64,000 nucleotides of DNA from Aspidiotus rigidus (lineage: Eukaryota > Arthropoda > Insecta > Hemiptera > Diaspididae). The DNA lies in assembly GCA_035079385.1 (NCBI GenBank), contig JAVHKY010000054.1, positions 9,773,501 through 9,837,500 on the forward strand. The letters are read 5' to 3'. A program made the position numbers and the translations under genes. This document shows, piece by piece, positions 1 to 9,775 of this stretch. The notes under the pieces were generated by a model. It was not told where the DNA came from and ran no database searches. It worked only from the letters and a program-made list of their open reading frames with translations. The first letter of the stretch is position 1. Each line of letters starts with the position of its first letter.

Positions 1-620
1 GAGATGCTGCTGTTTGCTGATGACCAAGTAGTCTTTGCTACTAATGAAGCAGACCTTCAGAAAGCGATGTTCAGCCTAAACGATGTAGCAGCTAGGTATG
101 AAATGAAAATATCGGGAAGAAAAACTAAGACTATGGCTTTTGAAGGAGAAAAACCAGTACGATCTAAGACGATAGTTAGCAACAAATTAATATAACAGAT
201 ACGTGAATTCAATTATCTGGGACGCCGTATAAATTATCAAGAAGAAGCCGATATCAATCAAGTAGCGTAAATTCCAACGGGCCGCTGGGTTGATGAAGCC
301 AAATGTAGAGCGGAAAGAATCAAGAGTCAAGAGTATACAAAACATTGGCGGTGCCGCAGCTGACGTTCGGTTGTGAAGCCTGGTTACCAAGAAAGGCGGA
401 TATAAAGCGAATCGAGTCAACGGAAATGCGATTTATGAGAAGGATTGCAGGCCTGATTTCAATCGACCGGGTTAGAAATGAGGAAATCCTTGAGAGACTC
501 CAAGTAACGCCGATCACGAACAAAATAATGGACTAACAAAGTATATATGAAGAGAGCACGTATTGCGGATGCCTGAGGAGCGAATGCCGAAACAGATGCT
601 CAGGGGAAGCGCAGCAGAGG
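1..620 (+). pseudogene. Non-LTR retrotransposon reverse transcriptase remnant
   Basis: Two open pieces (4-195 and 345-536) in different frames are the RT palm and the region after it. The first carries the catalytic motif FADDQ followed by a KISGRKTKTMAF stretch, typical of the thumb side of insect non-LTR RTs. The second has the GCEAW...RRIAG...DRVRNEEI pattern of the C-terminal domain. A third piece near 550-600 reads HVLRMPEERMPKQML, another motif of this family. Stops and frameshifts separate the pieces, and the 5' part lies outside the window. The exact clade is not resolved. This is a dead element fragment, not a host gene. Confidence 0.85.
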
Positions 621-699
621 TCATCTAACGAAGAGGTGGTCAGACGGCTATTTTTGAAGGGGAACGGATCGAACGATCTATCCACTCCGATGGAATAAG

Positions 700-1188
700 G
701 AGAAGATCAAAACTCAAAACTCCGATCCCTATTTTTTACAACAGAGTGATGTTCACAAATTGAATTGTGGAGACTACAATGCTGTACACATCGGACAAAC
801 CGGTAGACCACTTACAGAAGAGCCAGAGAGCATGAGAGCGCTTGGAAATCCAAAATGACTAACGCGTTCAAGACGAGAAGTGCTAACCACCATTTCGACT
901 TCGGACACTCCTTCAATCGTGACGATTACAAAGGTGCGAAAAAAATCGCAAATTAGATAAACTGGAGGAAATTGAAATTTGTACTCACGGCTATTACGAA
1001 AACATCAGCCTGGTCAACGATCTACAGGTCATCAGCCCCGACTTTCTGACACGACCATTCGTGAAAAATGATGATTTACGCCACTCGAATTGACTTACGA
1101 GATCTTTTTACTTTTTTCGCTTCGTTTTACTTTGTACTTATGATGTGATGAGACCTACTATCATCACGAAACCGGTCTATAAGCCTTG
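700..1188 (+). pseudogene. Penelope-like element 3' fragment with GIY-YIG endonuclease
   Basis: Translation around 750-830 gives KLNCGDYNAVHIGQTGR, the start of the GIY-YIG endonuclease domain found at the C-terminus of PLE proteins. It is followed by a broken HHFDFGHSF segment. In PLEs this nuclease nicks the target for RT priming. No RT lies upstream, so this is a 5'-truncated copy. It sits immediately before the fuller copy at 1189-7459 and supplies that copy's left pseudo-LTR, a common PLE arrangement. The left boundary is uncertain. Confidence 0.75.
1132..1188 (+). ncRNA. Degenerate hammerhead ribozyme-like motif
   Basis: The GAAA-CCGG-TC signature (the 3' half of a minimal hammerhead) occurs at 1168-1177. 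Before it, GATGA...TCATC can pair as stem II. The conserved CUGANGA box is not intact, because the nearest match has two changed bases. The position matches the better motif at 7325-7364 relative to the downstream 87-bp repeat. Hammerheads are known from PLE pseudo-LTRs. This copy is probably inactive. Confidence 0.45.
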
Positions 1189-1275
1189 TAATAAAGTAGA
1201 TTTGTACGTTTGGAAAATCCTTTTTCAATATTAGTGCTCTACCTACACCTCACTCACTCATTACTCATTATGAGT
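1189..1275 (+). repeat. Left direct pseudo-LTR segment of PLE
   Basis: These 87 bp recur at 7373-7459 in the same orientation with about three mismatches. Both copies follow a hammerhead-like motif. Direct pseudo-LTRs flanking a PLE are a known feature of the group. Confidence 0.85.
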
Positions 1276-2486
1276 AGCGCACCAGACGTGGTTAACAAGG
1301 TTTTTAAGTTTCTGAAGACCAAGGCCAAACTAAGAGTGACACATGTCAAGATTTGGTTCAATAACGAATGCTTGAGACGAGGCATTATTCCCAAGTATGC
1401 GACTATCAGGCTAACCAGGAAACAGCGCAGCAGTGAAACGTACTAAGACGCAAGCCGAAAGGTTCGGAGAGAAGAATGAAATTGATGAACTCTACAAGAA
1501 AATCACCAGGTTGAATGGTTTACTGTATGATTAATATTTCCATCTGTCTAGGCTACTCGGCCCGCTAAAACTTGAAGAAATTATGTTCGAAAAAGGAGGA
1601 CAGGGGAAGAAAGGAGAAGACTATGTGGAAAAACGAGTGGAAGCCCAAACAAAACAGATCAAGAAGAAGCTTGCCGAACTTACCCGGAAGACAGAAGAAA
1701 GAAAGGAAGAGACAGTGAGAGTTGAGCACAACTTTGCTGCCAGAACCGAGAACCTATCAAGCGTCACCTTCACAGAAGAAGAAAGAAGACTGCTGGACAA
1801 AGGCATCAAGTACGTGCAGCCAGAGAGGCTGAACCAGTGTAAGCTTGAAAGTATGGCCATTAGCTGCGAACAAGTAATCCAAACGATGGAACACGACGTG
1901 AGACCAGAAGCCCGGACCAAAATTGGGGAAGTGCTGTTGGACATCAAAGAGAATATGTGCCGAACCTGTGACAGAACGCAAGTAATGCAGAGGAAGGTCA
2001 CAAATCTACAAAAGAAGATCCGACAAAACAACCTGATTTTGACAAAGGCGGACAAAGGCAACACGGTAGTGGTAATGGAGAAGGAGGACTACACCCAAAA
2101 AGTGGAATCGTACATCGCAGTGAATGGAAGGGACCCAACACGGAAATACCAAGATGACCTAAAAGCTGTTTTGAAACGGAACAATGTACCCGGCAATGGA
2201 AGGACGCTTAAGATATACCCGGTTGCACCAAAACTCAAGGGGGTTATAAAACTCCACAAAGCGAACCGTCCGATGAGACCCCTGGTCAACAGCATTCAAT
2301 CACCATGCTAAAAGATAGCGAAGGTCGTAGCCACATTCCTGAAAGAAAACGACCAGTTTGCACCCAGACGAAGTATCAGAAACAACGGAGAGCTGATTGA
2401 GCAACTGGACAAGTTGGAAATCAAGAGTAACGACAAGCTGATATCTTTTGATGTGGCAAACATATTTGGTACCATACCGAAGGAGG
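1270..2486 (+). pseudogene. PLE protein N-terminal region (broken)
   Basis: 1270-1446 reads SSAPDVVNK...WFNNECLRRGIIPKYATIRL, and 1583-2310 continues with a lysine/glutamate-rich probable coiled coil, TEEERRLLDKGIKY, LTKADKGNTVVVM and KLHKANRPMRPLVNS. These are the conserved N-terminal blocks before the PLE RT fingers. A stop after SIQSPC interrupts the frame, but homology continues to ISFDVANIFGTIPKE just before the R1 insertion at 2487. The break between 1446 and 1583 is an in-frame stop or frameshift in a LYKKITRLNGLLYD segment. Domain order supports one decayed gene. Confidence 0.85.
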
Positions 2487-3620
2487 GCGGTGGAGAGCAG
2501 GGTAAACCGGGCCATAGAGGATGTGACGCGTTGGATCGAGTCGGCTGGACTTGAACTAGCAGCAAGTAAGATGGAGGCCATTTTATTCACGACCCGTCGG
2601 AAGTTCAAGCCACCCACCTTTCGCCTGCGAGGAGTGAAAATTGAAACCAAGAAGCAAATGAAATACCTGGGCATCTGGTTTGACTCAACGCTGAGCTTCA
2701 GGCACCATTTCCTGATGGCAGCGGAAAAGGCGGGCCGGGTAGTTGGATACCTAAGCCGCCTTATGAGGAACCTGGGAGGACCGAGAGAAGCAAGGAGAAG
2801 GATCATGATGAGCACCGCCTTGTCGATCCTCCTATATGGTGCGCCAGTATGGGCCGACTGCATGAAGATACCATACCGAAGAAGAGAGATGGTAAAGATC
2901 CAACGAAGAGCTGCGCTGAGGTGTGTTAGTGCCTACCGCACTGTCTCGACGGAGGCTCTTTGTGTATTAGCACGTTCACCACCAATCGAGCTCCTTGCTG
3001 AGGAGAGAGCGGTGGTGTTCGAAGCAAAGAAGAGAACGACGAGCAACCGAGAAGCTTTACGGGTCAAGCAGGAGGCCAGGCGCTCCTTGCTTGTAAAGTG
3101 GAAAGAAAGAATTGCCCAGAGTGAGCTGGGTACATGGACAACCCGTGTGCTAATACGCGACCTTGATGAGTGGATGAACCGACACCATGGTCAGCTGAAC
3201 TTTCACCTGACGCAGGTGTTAAGCGGCCATGGCTGCTTCAACAAGTACCTTCACGAGAAGTTAAGGAAAGTTGAGCAGGCAACGTGTTCGCACTGTAACC
3301 AAGGGCGGGATGATGGACCACAACACACCTTATTTGAGTGTGAGGCGTGGAGGCGTGAGCGGGACGAGCTTAGTCGGTCTCTCCAAGAGATCGGGGTAGA
3401 TGAAGCGCTCGACCCGAGTAGCCTGGTACCCACCATGCTAGGTTCCGAAGAAGCATGGAACCAGGTGTCTGCATTTGCGGCCACCATCATGAAGAGGAAG
3501 ATGGACCAGGAATGGAATAGGCAAATGCAGAACCATGCTATGGCCTACTCAACACCTGTGTACCATCAACATCCAGATCTGCAGGAAGAAGAGGAAGAAG
3601 GATACCATCCAGATTGTTAG
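2487..3620 (+). CDS. R1-type reverse transcriptase, C-terminal part
   Basis: The open frame starts inside the RT, just downstream of the catalytic aspartates (AVESRVNRAIEDVTRWIES). It continues through ASKMEAILFT, YLGIWFDSTLSFRHH, LMRNLGGPREARRR and SILLYGAPVWA, blocks characteristic of the R1 clade. A Cys/His cluster (CSHCNQG...HTLFEC) near 3288-3345 is the usual C-terminal zinc motif. The end is acidic (EEEEEG). The frame is uninterrupted for about 378 codons, which suggests a fairly young insertion, but endonuclease, ORF1 and the YADD motif are missing. An ATG at 2448 belongs to PLE DNA in another frame and is not the native start. Confidence 0.88.
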   Translation, partial: AVESRVNRAIEDVTRWIESAGLELAASKMEAILFTTRRKFKPPTFRLRGVKIETKKQMKYLGIWFDSTLSFRHHFLMAAEKAGRVVGYLSRLMRNLGGPREARRRIMMSTALSILLYGAPVWADCMKIPYRRREMVKIQRRAALRCVSAYRTVSTEALCVLARSPPIELLAEERAVVFEAKKRTTSNREALRVKQEARRSLLVKWKERIAQSELGTWTTRVLIRDLDEWMNRHHGQLNFHLTQVLSGHGCFNKYLHEKLRKVEQATCSHCNQGRDDGPQHTLFECEAWRRERDELSRSLQEIGVDEALDPSSLVPTMLGSEEAWNQVSAFAATIMKRKMDQEWNRQMQNHAMAYSTPVYHQHPDLQEEEEEGYHPDC

Positions 3621-4040
3621 GGCCTTTATAGTTGTTGAAAGAATCTCGCGTTTATATGGTTGCTCCGCGTCCTCTATTCCGGTGAACTTACTACGGTACG
3701 TTCACTGTTCATGTCTAACGAGCACCATACAGTGAGATTCACGCAACAGCGGCTTATTACGCCTGATGTGATGTGATAGTGTCGTTTTTGTGATGTGAGT
3801 GTGTTCTCTAGTGCTGTTCTTTTTGTGCGTGCCAGGGGGGCATCGCAGCTTGGCGGTTGCCAAAGCAACTTGGCAGTTGCCGAGTAGAAGAGGGGGTTCG
3901 CGTAGGAGATTCTTCCTTCACTGAAGTTATACCCGAAAGGGTCGATTCCGGTGTTGGAGGAAACAATATTAAATGCATACGCAACCCGCACCTACTCCAT
4001 TATGGATGACGGGCGGTGCTGCACATGCGACACACAAGCG
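2487..4040 (+). mobile_element. 5'-truncated R1-type non-LTR retrotransposon with 13-bp target duplication
   Basis: The insert interrupts the PLE RT gene. The 13-mer ATACCGAAGGAGG is present at 2474-2486 and again at 4041-4053, and removing one copy plus the insert restores PLE homology (IPKEELL). The insert holds the RT C-terminal half and about 420 bp of 3' UTR, without a long poly(A). Truncation at the 5' end is typical of target-primed insertion. Confidence 0.9.
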
Positions 4041-4053
4041 ATACCGAAGGAGG

Positions 4054-4540
4054 AACTTCTCATCTGCTCAAAAACAACAGATACCATGGGAACGCCGATG
4101 GGCCGAAGTACGCCAACATAGTGGAAGAGATCTTGAGCCAGAACTACTGCCGCTTTAATAACAGGTTCTATACAGTCAGGAAAGGGGACTTGCGATGGAA
4201 CCACCGCTGTCACCAATACTGATGGAGATATTCATGAATGATATGGAAAACAAGATATTGAAGGGCAGCAAGTTCAGAAAGTCGATCAAACACTGGGCCA
4301 GATATGTAGATGATGTCCTAATTGTGTGGTCAGGCACTGATAGACAGGTGGATCTATTCCTTTCAGAAATGAACGTGATGAATGAGAGCATCAAATTTAC
4401 AGTGGAAAAAGGTAATGAGACCATCGACTATCTAGACCTTACACTCACACTGGAGAACAATAGGATAGAATACAAAATCTACAGGAAGCCGACGCTTGCT
4501 TACACCATCATCCCAAATGACTCCTACCACCACCCTTTCA
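4054..4540 (+). pseudogene. PLE reverse transcriptase core (broken)
   Basis: Homology resumes right after the R1 target duplication in a shifted frame. It then runs open from 4195 as PPLSPILMEIFMNDME, with the catalytic YVDD in HWARYVDDVLIVWSG, then YLDLTLTLENN and IYRKPTLAYTIIPNDSYHHP. This is the PLE palm and thumb. It is cut at 4540 by the minisatellite; the open frame runs on to 4683 only because the repeat happens to be open. Confidence 0.87.
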
Positions 4541-4840
4541 TATATAGCTCGAGACTCGAAATTCTTCTAAGTCCCCCCCCCCCTATTATATATAGCTCGA
4601 GACTTGAAATTCTTCCAAGTCCCCCTCCTATCATATATAGCTCGAGACTCGAAATTCTTCTAGGTCCCCCTTATCATATATAGCTCGAGACTCGAAATTC
4701 TTCTATGTCCCCCTCCTTTCATATATAGCTCGAACTCGAAATTCTTCTAGGTCCCCCTCCTATCATATATAGCTCGAGACTTGAAATTCTTCTCCCCCTC
4801 CTTTCATATATAGCTCGAGACTCGAAATTTTTTCCAAGTC
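4541..4840 (+). repeat. About 45-bp minisatellite, seven imperfect units
   Basis: The unit core is ATATATAGCTCGAGACT-CGAAATTCTTC followed by a C-rich block (CCCCCTCC). Units vary between about 41 and 47 bp through C-tract and small indels. The same unit forms the regular array at 5753-6058 and appears singly at 54740-54790. It interrupts the PLE RT. Confidence 0.9.
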
Positions 4841-4845
4841 ACGTA

Positions 4846-4908
4846 ACCTAACCTAACCTGCGGACGCAGACGCGGACGTTTTCTGCCGGACGCGGACGTT
4901 TTCTTAGG
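4846..4908. repeat. Short telomere-like run and CGGACG minisatellite
   Basis: TAACCTAACCTAACC at about 4846-4860 equals three units of the insect telomere repeat TTAGG on the other strand. It is followed by degenerate CGGACGC units like those next to the ends of the inverted-repeat family (compare 6066-6105 and 6830-6850). Three units are too few to call a former telomere. Confidence 0.55.
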
Positions 4909-5301
4909 ATGCAATCTCCTAACAAAATGGATAGTGGGTTCCCCGCTAACAAGGTCAAAGACCACTATGAGACGTGGCTCCACACAGACAACCTTCCAAG
5001 AACAGCGTCTGGTAAAATTAAGAAAGCCTCCCTCGATGAAGTGGCTCGATGGATTTCATCTGCATGGGGAGAAATGAGTGCCGATGTGATACAGAGATCA
5101 TTCAAGAAATGCTGCATTACCAACAACATGGATGGGTCAGAAGATGACTGCTTGTGGGAAGAAGAAGGTGAAGATATTTCCGAAAGTGAATCAGATGAAA
5201 GTGATTTTTTTTTCAGAGGAAGACGCGAGCAGCAGCAACGAAGAGTACATTCCTACCTATTTGTACACCTATTAAGAATTATTAATCTATCTGGTATGTA
5301 A
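4909..5301 (+). pseudogene. Pogo/Tigger-type DDE transposase, C-terminal fragment
   Basis: The 130-codon frame reads VKDHYETWL, SGKIKKASLDEVARWISSAWGEMS, VIQRSFKKCCITNNMDGSEDD and LWEEEGED. This is the conserved tail after the catalytic domain of pogo/Tigger-like transposases. The DDE residues lie upstream of the break and are absent. The last about 25 residues (after FFFRG) are probably out of the native frame. It follows the minisatellite and is followed by a GCGCGTTATATTCGG-type end. Confidence 0.75.
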
Positions 5302-5374
5302 AATTTCATAAATTACAAGCAATATTTTTGAATTTGATGTATTTCAAGCAATAATTTCAATGCGCGTTATATTC

Positions 5375-5462
5375 GGAGTTTAATTTTTTTTCTAAAACGA
5401 CACCTCAAAATCCTTCCTGCGCGTTATATTCGGGTGCGCATTATAATCGGTAAGATATGGTA
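5375..5462 (+). repeat. Probable terminal repeat of the pogo-like element
   Basis: A GCGCGTTATATTCGG block is repeated at about 5355 and 5420 and is followed by GCGCATTATAATCGGTAAG. This resembles ends of pogo-like transposons and lies at the boundary where PLE homology resumes. The left partner is missing, so assignment is by position and resemblance. Confidence 0.45.
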
Positions 5463-5693
5463 ATAAAGGTGTTCAATGGCTACGATGTAAATGTGGGTCA
5501 ACCCATGTTGAAGAGAATCAGCAACCAAAGGACAAAGAAAGCTTGAGCTGAGTGTACAAGCTCAGTTGTGAACAGTGCGAGGGCATCTACATCGCTGAGA
5601 CTGGGAGAAAGTTTGAGATCAGGAAAAAGGAGCACAAAAAGTCGAGGGAGAAAGAAAAATTACGGCTTCCTTAACGAAGTTAAACGAGGAACG
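5463..5693 (+). pseudogene. PLE GIY-YIG endonuclease fragment
   Basis: Around 5550-5650 the frame reads VYKLSCEQCEGIYIAETGRKFEIRKKEHKKSR, with the CxxC pair and the GIY...ETGR core of PLE endonucleases (GQTGR/GETSR in relatives). It continues the PLE after the pogo/minisatellite interruption and is cut at about 5690 by the next insertion. Confidence 0.8.
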
Positions 5694-6139
5694 CAGGGAA
5701 CCTGTTTTATGATTCGAATGAGATTTGGTATTGAAAATTCAAGGAAGCCTAGATCATATATAGCTCGAGAGTCGAAATTTTTCTAAGTCCCCCTTCTATC
5801 ATATATAGCTCGAGAGTCGAAATTTTTCTAAGTTCCCCTCCTATCATATATAGCTCGAGAGTCGAAATTTTTCTAAGTCCCCCTTCTATCATATATAGCT
5901 CGAGAGTCGAAATTTTTCTAAGTTCCCCTCCTATCATATATAGCTCGAGAGTCGAAATTTTTCTAAGTCCCCCTTCTATCATATATGGCTCGAGAGTCGA
6001 AATTTTTCTAAGTCCCTCTCCTATCATATATGGCTCGAGGGTCGAAATTTTTCTAAGTTTTTCGCTGGACGGCGGACGGCGGACGGCGCACGGCGGACGC
6101 CAGATTTCTCAAATAGCCCCCCATAAAACAGGTTCCCTG
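5694..6139. mobile_element. Inverted-repeat element A with internal 45-bp array
   Basis: Left end CAGGGAACCTGTTTTATG (5694-5711) and right end CATAAAACAGGTTCCCTG (6122-6139) are exact inverted copies. TTAA follows the right end at 6140. Inside are a 45-bp array and, next to the right end, CGGACGG repeats. No ORF is present. It interrupts PLE sequence. TTAA flanking suggests piggyBac-like mobilisation, but that is an inference; the left TTAA lies about 10 bp outside. Confidence 0.75.
5753..6058. repeat. Exact-period 45-bp minisatellite, seven units
   Basis: The TAGCTCGAG (or TGGCTCGAG) anchor falls at 5761, 5806, 5851, 5896, 5941, 5986 and 6031, a strict 45-bp step. Units alternate between a CCCCCTTCTA and a TCCCCTCCTA ending, giving a 90-bp higher-order dimer over most of the array. 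The minus strand is open throughout because 45 is a multiple of three; that frame is not taken as a gene. Confidence 0.95.
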
Positions 6140-6230
6140 TTAAAAGGCAAGTCATTGTTTAAAAAAAACTCGCAGCCCACACAGTTAGCTGCTCGGAATT
6201 GCCTTCATTAACTCTGTTAATTGAGGCAAA

Positions 6231-6898
6231 CAGGGAACCTGTTTTATGGGAGTAATCATGTGAGTGTCATTTTTTGCTTTTTGTCGTCTCAAGTAGTGTG
6301 AACTTTGTTCCTCACCACCTCGAGATCTCTTCTCATTAGGTCAAGTTCTAGCTATTTATTTTTACAGCCTGTGTGGTACCCCCGGTAGGCCTATCCTGTT
6401 ATCAGTTCGGAGATCTGATGACGTCACGATTTGATGACGTCATAGGCTGATGGCGTCACACGATCTAATGACGTGATCTGGTGACGTTACGATGGAGATC
6501 TGTGACGTCACGATCATCGTGCCATCACTATCTGATGACGTCACAGAGCTAGTAAAACCACTAATACAGACCTCCTAGACCTATAGTATAAAGGAAGCCT
6601 AAGACCTAGTACAGAGCTAGGACAAACTGCTAGTATAAGCTATTGATAAAGATCTTGTAGGCTTATGGTATGAAGGATGCCTAGACCTAGTATAAAGGAG
6701 GCTTGGACCTAGTATACGCCTAGTATAATACGTAGTATAAACCTAGTATAATATACTGCATGAAGCAGAGAGGATAAGTCCCCCTCCTATCACTTCATCA
6801 AAATTTTTCTAAGTCTCTTTTTCTTGCCGGACGGCGCCCGGCGTCCGTCATTTTCCTTCAGTTTACCCCCCCCCCCCCCCCATAAAACAAGTTCCCTG
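6231..6898. mobile_element. Inverted-repeat element B, CRE-rich
   Basis: Left end CAGGGAACCTGTTTTATGGG (6231-6250) is matched at the right by CATAAAACAAGTTCCCTG (6881-6898), followed by TTAA. The interior has several TGACGTCA palindromes (6415-6545), then short CCTAGTATA-type repeats (6560-6770), one partial 45-bp unit and a GC-rich CGGACGGCG block. It has no coding capacity. It shares ends and layout with element A and with copies near 9788, 27820, 42435, 49018, 54670 and 56920. Confidence 0.75.
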
Positions 6899-7324
6899 TT
6901 AAAACACTGTAACGAAGAAAATTACGATGGAGATGGAATATTTGAAGTCATACATGTAGAGAATCGCACAAAGAGAAGAAAACTCTGAGAACAAATGGAT
7001 AAAGAAAGCCTGCCTCTTGAACAATGTAATAACATTTGACAGCAAAAAATGATTCGGCCTGGTGATTGGAAAAGAGAAGAAGAACAGAACCAACCAATGA
7101 GACGGCAGGAATCCAGGTAGCCAATAGAAACGCAACATTTAGGACAATAGATTGAATCAATCACTAAGCAGTATGTTTTAGCCAATAAGAACACAATGTC
7201 ATATGATTGTAAGAATAAGTTTTTAAGAAGAGAACCAACCACAACACAGCATTGTTATAGCTAATCAGATCACAGTATTATACTATAAAAAACTCATGGT
7301 TAAGGCCTTGTTCTCCAGTGGCGA
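6899..7324 (+). other. PLE 3' region
   Basis: After element B the PLE resumes. FEVIHVENRTKRRKL-like residues just after 6935 resemble the end of the PLE C-terminal domain, followed by untranslated sequence leading to the hammerhead. Small minus-strand frames here have no recognisable content. Confidence 0.55.
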
Positions 7325-7364
7325 TACAACTGATGATGGGATAACACCCGAAAGTACTCTTGTA
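7325..7364 (+). ncRNA. Hammerhead ribozyme (PLE type)
   Basis: All core elements are present in order: stem I strand TACAA (7325-7329), CTGATGA (7330-7336), stem II GGG/CCC with an unpaired U before it (7337-7349), GAAA (7350-7353), a 4-nt palindrome GTAC (7354-7357), TC with predicted cleavage after C7359, and TTGTA (7360-7364) pairing perfectly with the first strand. Minimal hammerheads with tiny self-complementary stem III loops are known from PLE pseudo-LTRs and are thought to act as dimers. It lies just upstream of the right pseudo-LTR segment. Confidence 0.8.
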
Positions 7365-7372
7365 AAAGCAAC

Positions 7373-7459
7373 TAATAAAGTAGATTTGTACATTTGGAAA
7401 ACCCTTTTTCAATATTAGTGCTCTACTTACACCTCACTCACTCATTACTCATTATGAGT
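7373..7459 (+). repeat. Right direct pseudo-LTR segment of PLE
   Basis: Second copy of the 87-bp segment at 1189-1275, same orientation, about three mismatches. It marks the end of the recognisable PLE. Confidence 0.85.
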
Positions 7460-9775
7460 TCCGATAATTCCATAGAACAGGTTGCAGGTTAAAATTTTGG
7501 GTATGTAGTTAGTTTTTCCCGGATACCACACGACGTACGACCAATTTTTCAGAATCAAGAATCATGCTCTGTTGCGATACCATTCAATCAGAAACATAAT
7601 GACGACGGTACAAAAAATTCAACCCCCTCCTGTGTCGTTTATCCTCACGTACGATATGAACTCAATCTAAGGTAGGAACCAACGGTTGAAGATTATTAAT
7701 ATCCTTCGGCCAAAAGTTGATGGTTAATTTTTCACAGGTTTGCAACTTGTTATTTCATCTTAGGCTCATGAGTTTCTTCCCATTTTTCGAACGACCATCC
7801 GGAGTTTTAACAGTATCAGCAAGTTTCCTCCTCTGTCCTCACTATTCCGCCACCGGTGGCTGGAACTTTCATTCAATTGATGCTATATGGGTAAGTACGA
7901 ATAATATGTGCCACCGGGGTAGAAGAGAAACCGCTTTTCAGCAAAAGCAGTCAGAAGTATAATCAAACGGGTATAAAATAATTTCATTCGGAATACGCTA
8001 GGTCTACAAAATATTAAAATTTTAGCGAAAAATTTCGAATACTAACGATGTCGTGGGAGTTCCTGGCTTCGCATACGGAATCTCTGTATTTCTCACCGGA
8101 ATTCGCGTTCGCGACTTGGTTGGCTGCTCCGGTCTCTACAACAATTCGATAAAATTACGATTACATTAACATTTTATAGAATGGTGCCGATATTTATTGC
8201 GGCAAATTTGTCGACGCGTCAGTCGCTCAAAAAGACCGCGTGGCGAAATGCCATCCGTATCGCGAAGTTATCGAAGTATGAAATCATTTCGCGTTATTAC
8301 ATCGCCCGCTAACATAGCCGAAGTGGCGGTCTACGTGGTTCAATAAATGGATATACATCCCCGATGGGATTCATTTCGCTCTTTTTTCCCGCCATCATCT
8401 TTCTCTCTCCGAGTCTTTTCTCTGCTCTCCTTGTTTTCTTTATTTTTCTTAAACAGCGGTCGCGGTATCGTAAAGTATACGTTTACGTCGCGTTTACCAA
8501 GTCGTAAAGATTTTTCTAAAAAAGTACGTATATTGTTCTACACGAAGAACGCGCGGTAAATTTAAATTTTTCATCCTCTCGTCAGATATTAATATTTTTA
8601 GTACAAGCGTCAATATCGGAAAATATGTGAACGTTATATAAAACTGAAAATATACACGATGCAATAAATTGTCGTACACAGTTGATGACAGATGAGTCTC
8701 TTCACACATGCTGTACCCGATAAATACAGCGCACATAGTATTCTGCTCGAACCCTAGCTGCGGATGATAATAAAATTTTCTGACTGTACAAGGTATACAT
8801 AGCGAGGGTATTCACACATGAGAATTGATTCTATTCTATCTATTTTCCCATTCTAGCCATTCGAAGATTCGATTAACGTGGACAACATCATCGACGGGTA
8901 GGAAAAGAGGAGAAAACTTGGTTTCATTTATGATACGTATATAAGCACCTTATGTACTGTGACTTTCAAGTTGGTAAGTGGGTCAAGAATATACTCTAAA
9001 GGTTTTCGTTGCAGACTATCTTGGAGTACACATGTACACATGATAACTTATTCGCGAGAGAAGTTCTTCCCCAATGTACCTTCAATCCACGTTCAGTTGA
9101 AAGTTTCGAATTTCGTTTGATAGTATTCCATCAATTTTCCAGCTCGAGCGTTCGACAGCTATAAGGTGTCGAAATTTTTCTTCGTTTTTCTGAAACGGTT
9201 CCCGTCACGGAATTAACGATCTTATATATCCGCAATATTATTAAAATAAATTGGTTTATGTTAAACGCAATCTTATTGTTAATAGCGAGTCATTTTTTTT
9301 TTTTTACCTCCGCTTGTCATTTATTTATCATTTTTTCTTATAAAAACTATCAACCGTTAAAGAATCAAACAATTTCATTTGGTTCTGTTCAATGGAATCT
9401 CCAAGTCTCTTAGTACAAATAAACAAATTTTGGGATGGAAAATTCTTTATCTTCACCGAAGTTTCTTACTTGTTAGCGAGAATGAACTCGAGAGAAAATA
9501 CAAGATAGATTCTATTATAAAAATAGGTGCCATAAAACGACTGAAAGACAAGAGAATTTTTTGACATAAAAAAGCTAATTCACTTTTATAAACCGTAAAT
9601 CTCAAATCGGAATTCACCCACACGATGATTTTCATCGTTCAATAAATGTAGGTGTGACCCTAACTTAAGGGTAATCGCAATAAATTTGCCCTCTTTGAGA
9701 TGGACCGGAGGCGACGCTGATTTCTTGCCGTCAATTTACAGTGAGAGAAAATTTCTAACCTATAACCAAGTTAAA
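7460..9775. other. No recognisable gene
   Basis: Only short frames without recognisable motifs (for example 7717-7962 and 8347-8559, the latter with a hydrophobic serine/phenylalanine-rich stretch). No RNA gene or transposon end was recognised. It may be unique intergenic or intronic DNA. Confidence 0.5.

Larger units (their letters stand above)
1189..7459 (+). mobile_element. Nested Penelope-like retroelement with direct pseudo-LTRs
   Basis: Pieces of one PLE occur in order on the + strand: N-terminal region (1270-2486), RT core (4054-4540), GIY-YIG (5463-5693) and 3' region (6899-7372). Direct 87-bp repeats bound them. The gaps are filled by later insertions: an R1-type element, a minisatellite plus pogo fragment, and two TTAA-associated inverted-repeat elements. 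The reading frame is broken in several places apart from the insertions, so the element is not autonomous now. Confidence 0.85.

Noticed and set aside
1621..2064. 147-codon minus-strand frame opposite the PLE N-terminal region
   Set aside because: Reverse-strand shadow of a Lys/Glu-rich coding stretch, with no motif of its own.
4541..4840. Possible CRISPR array
   Set aside because: Units are contiguous and similar throughout, without unique spacers, and the context is eukaryotic transposons.
5749..6027. 92-codon minus-strand frame made of a repeated 15-residue unit
   Set aside because: It is the 45-bp minisatellite read in a frame where the period is a multiple of three; no start context or homology supports a protein.
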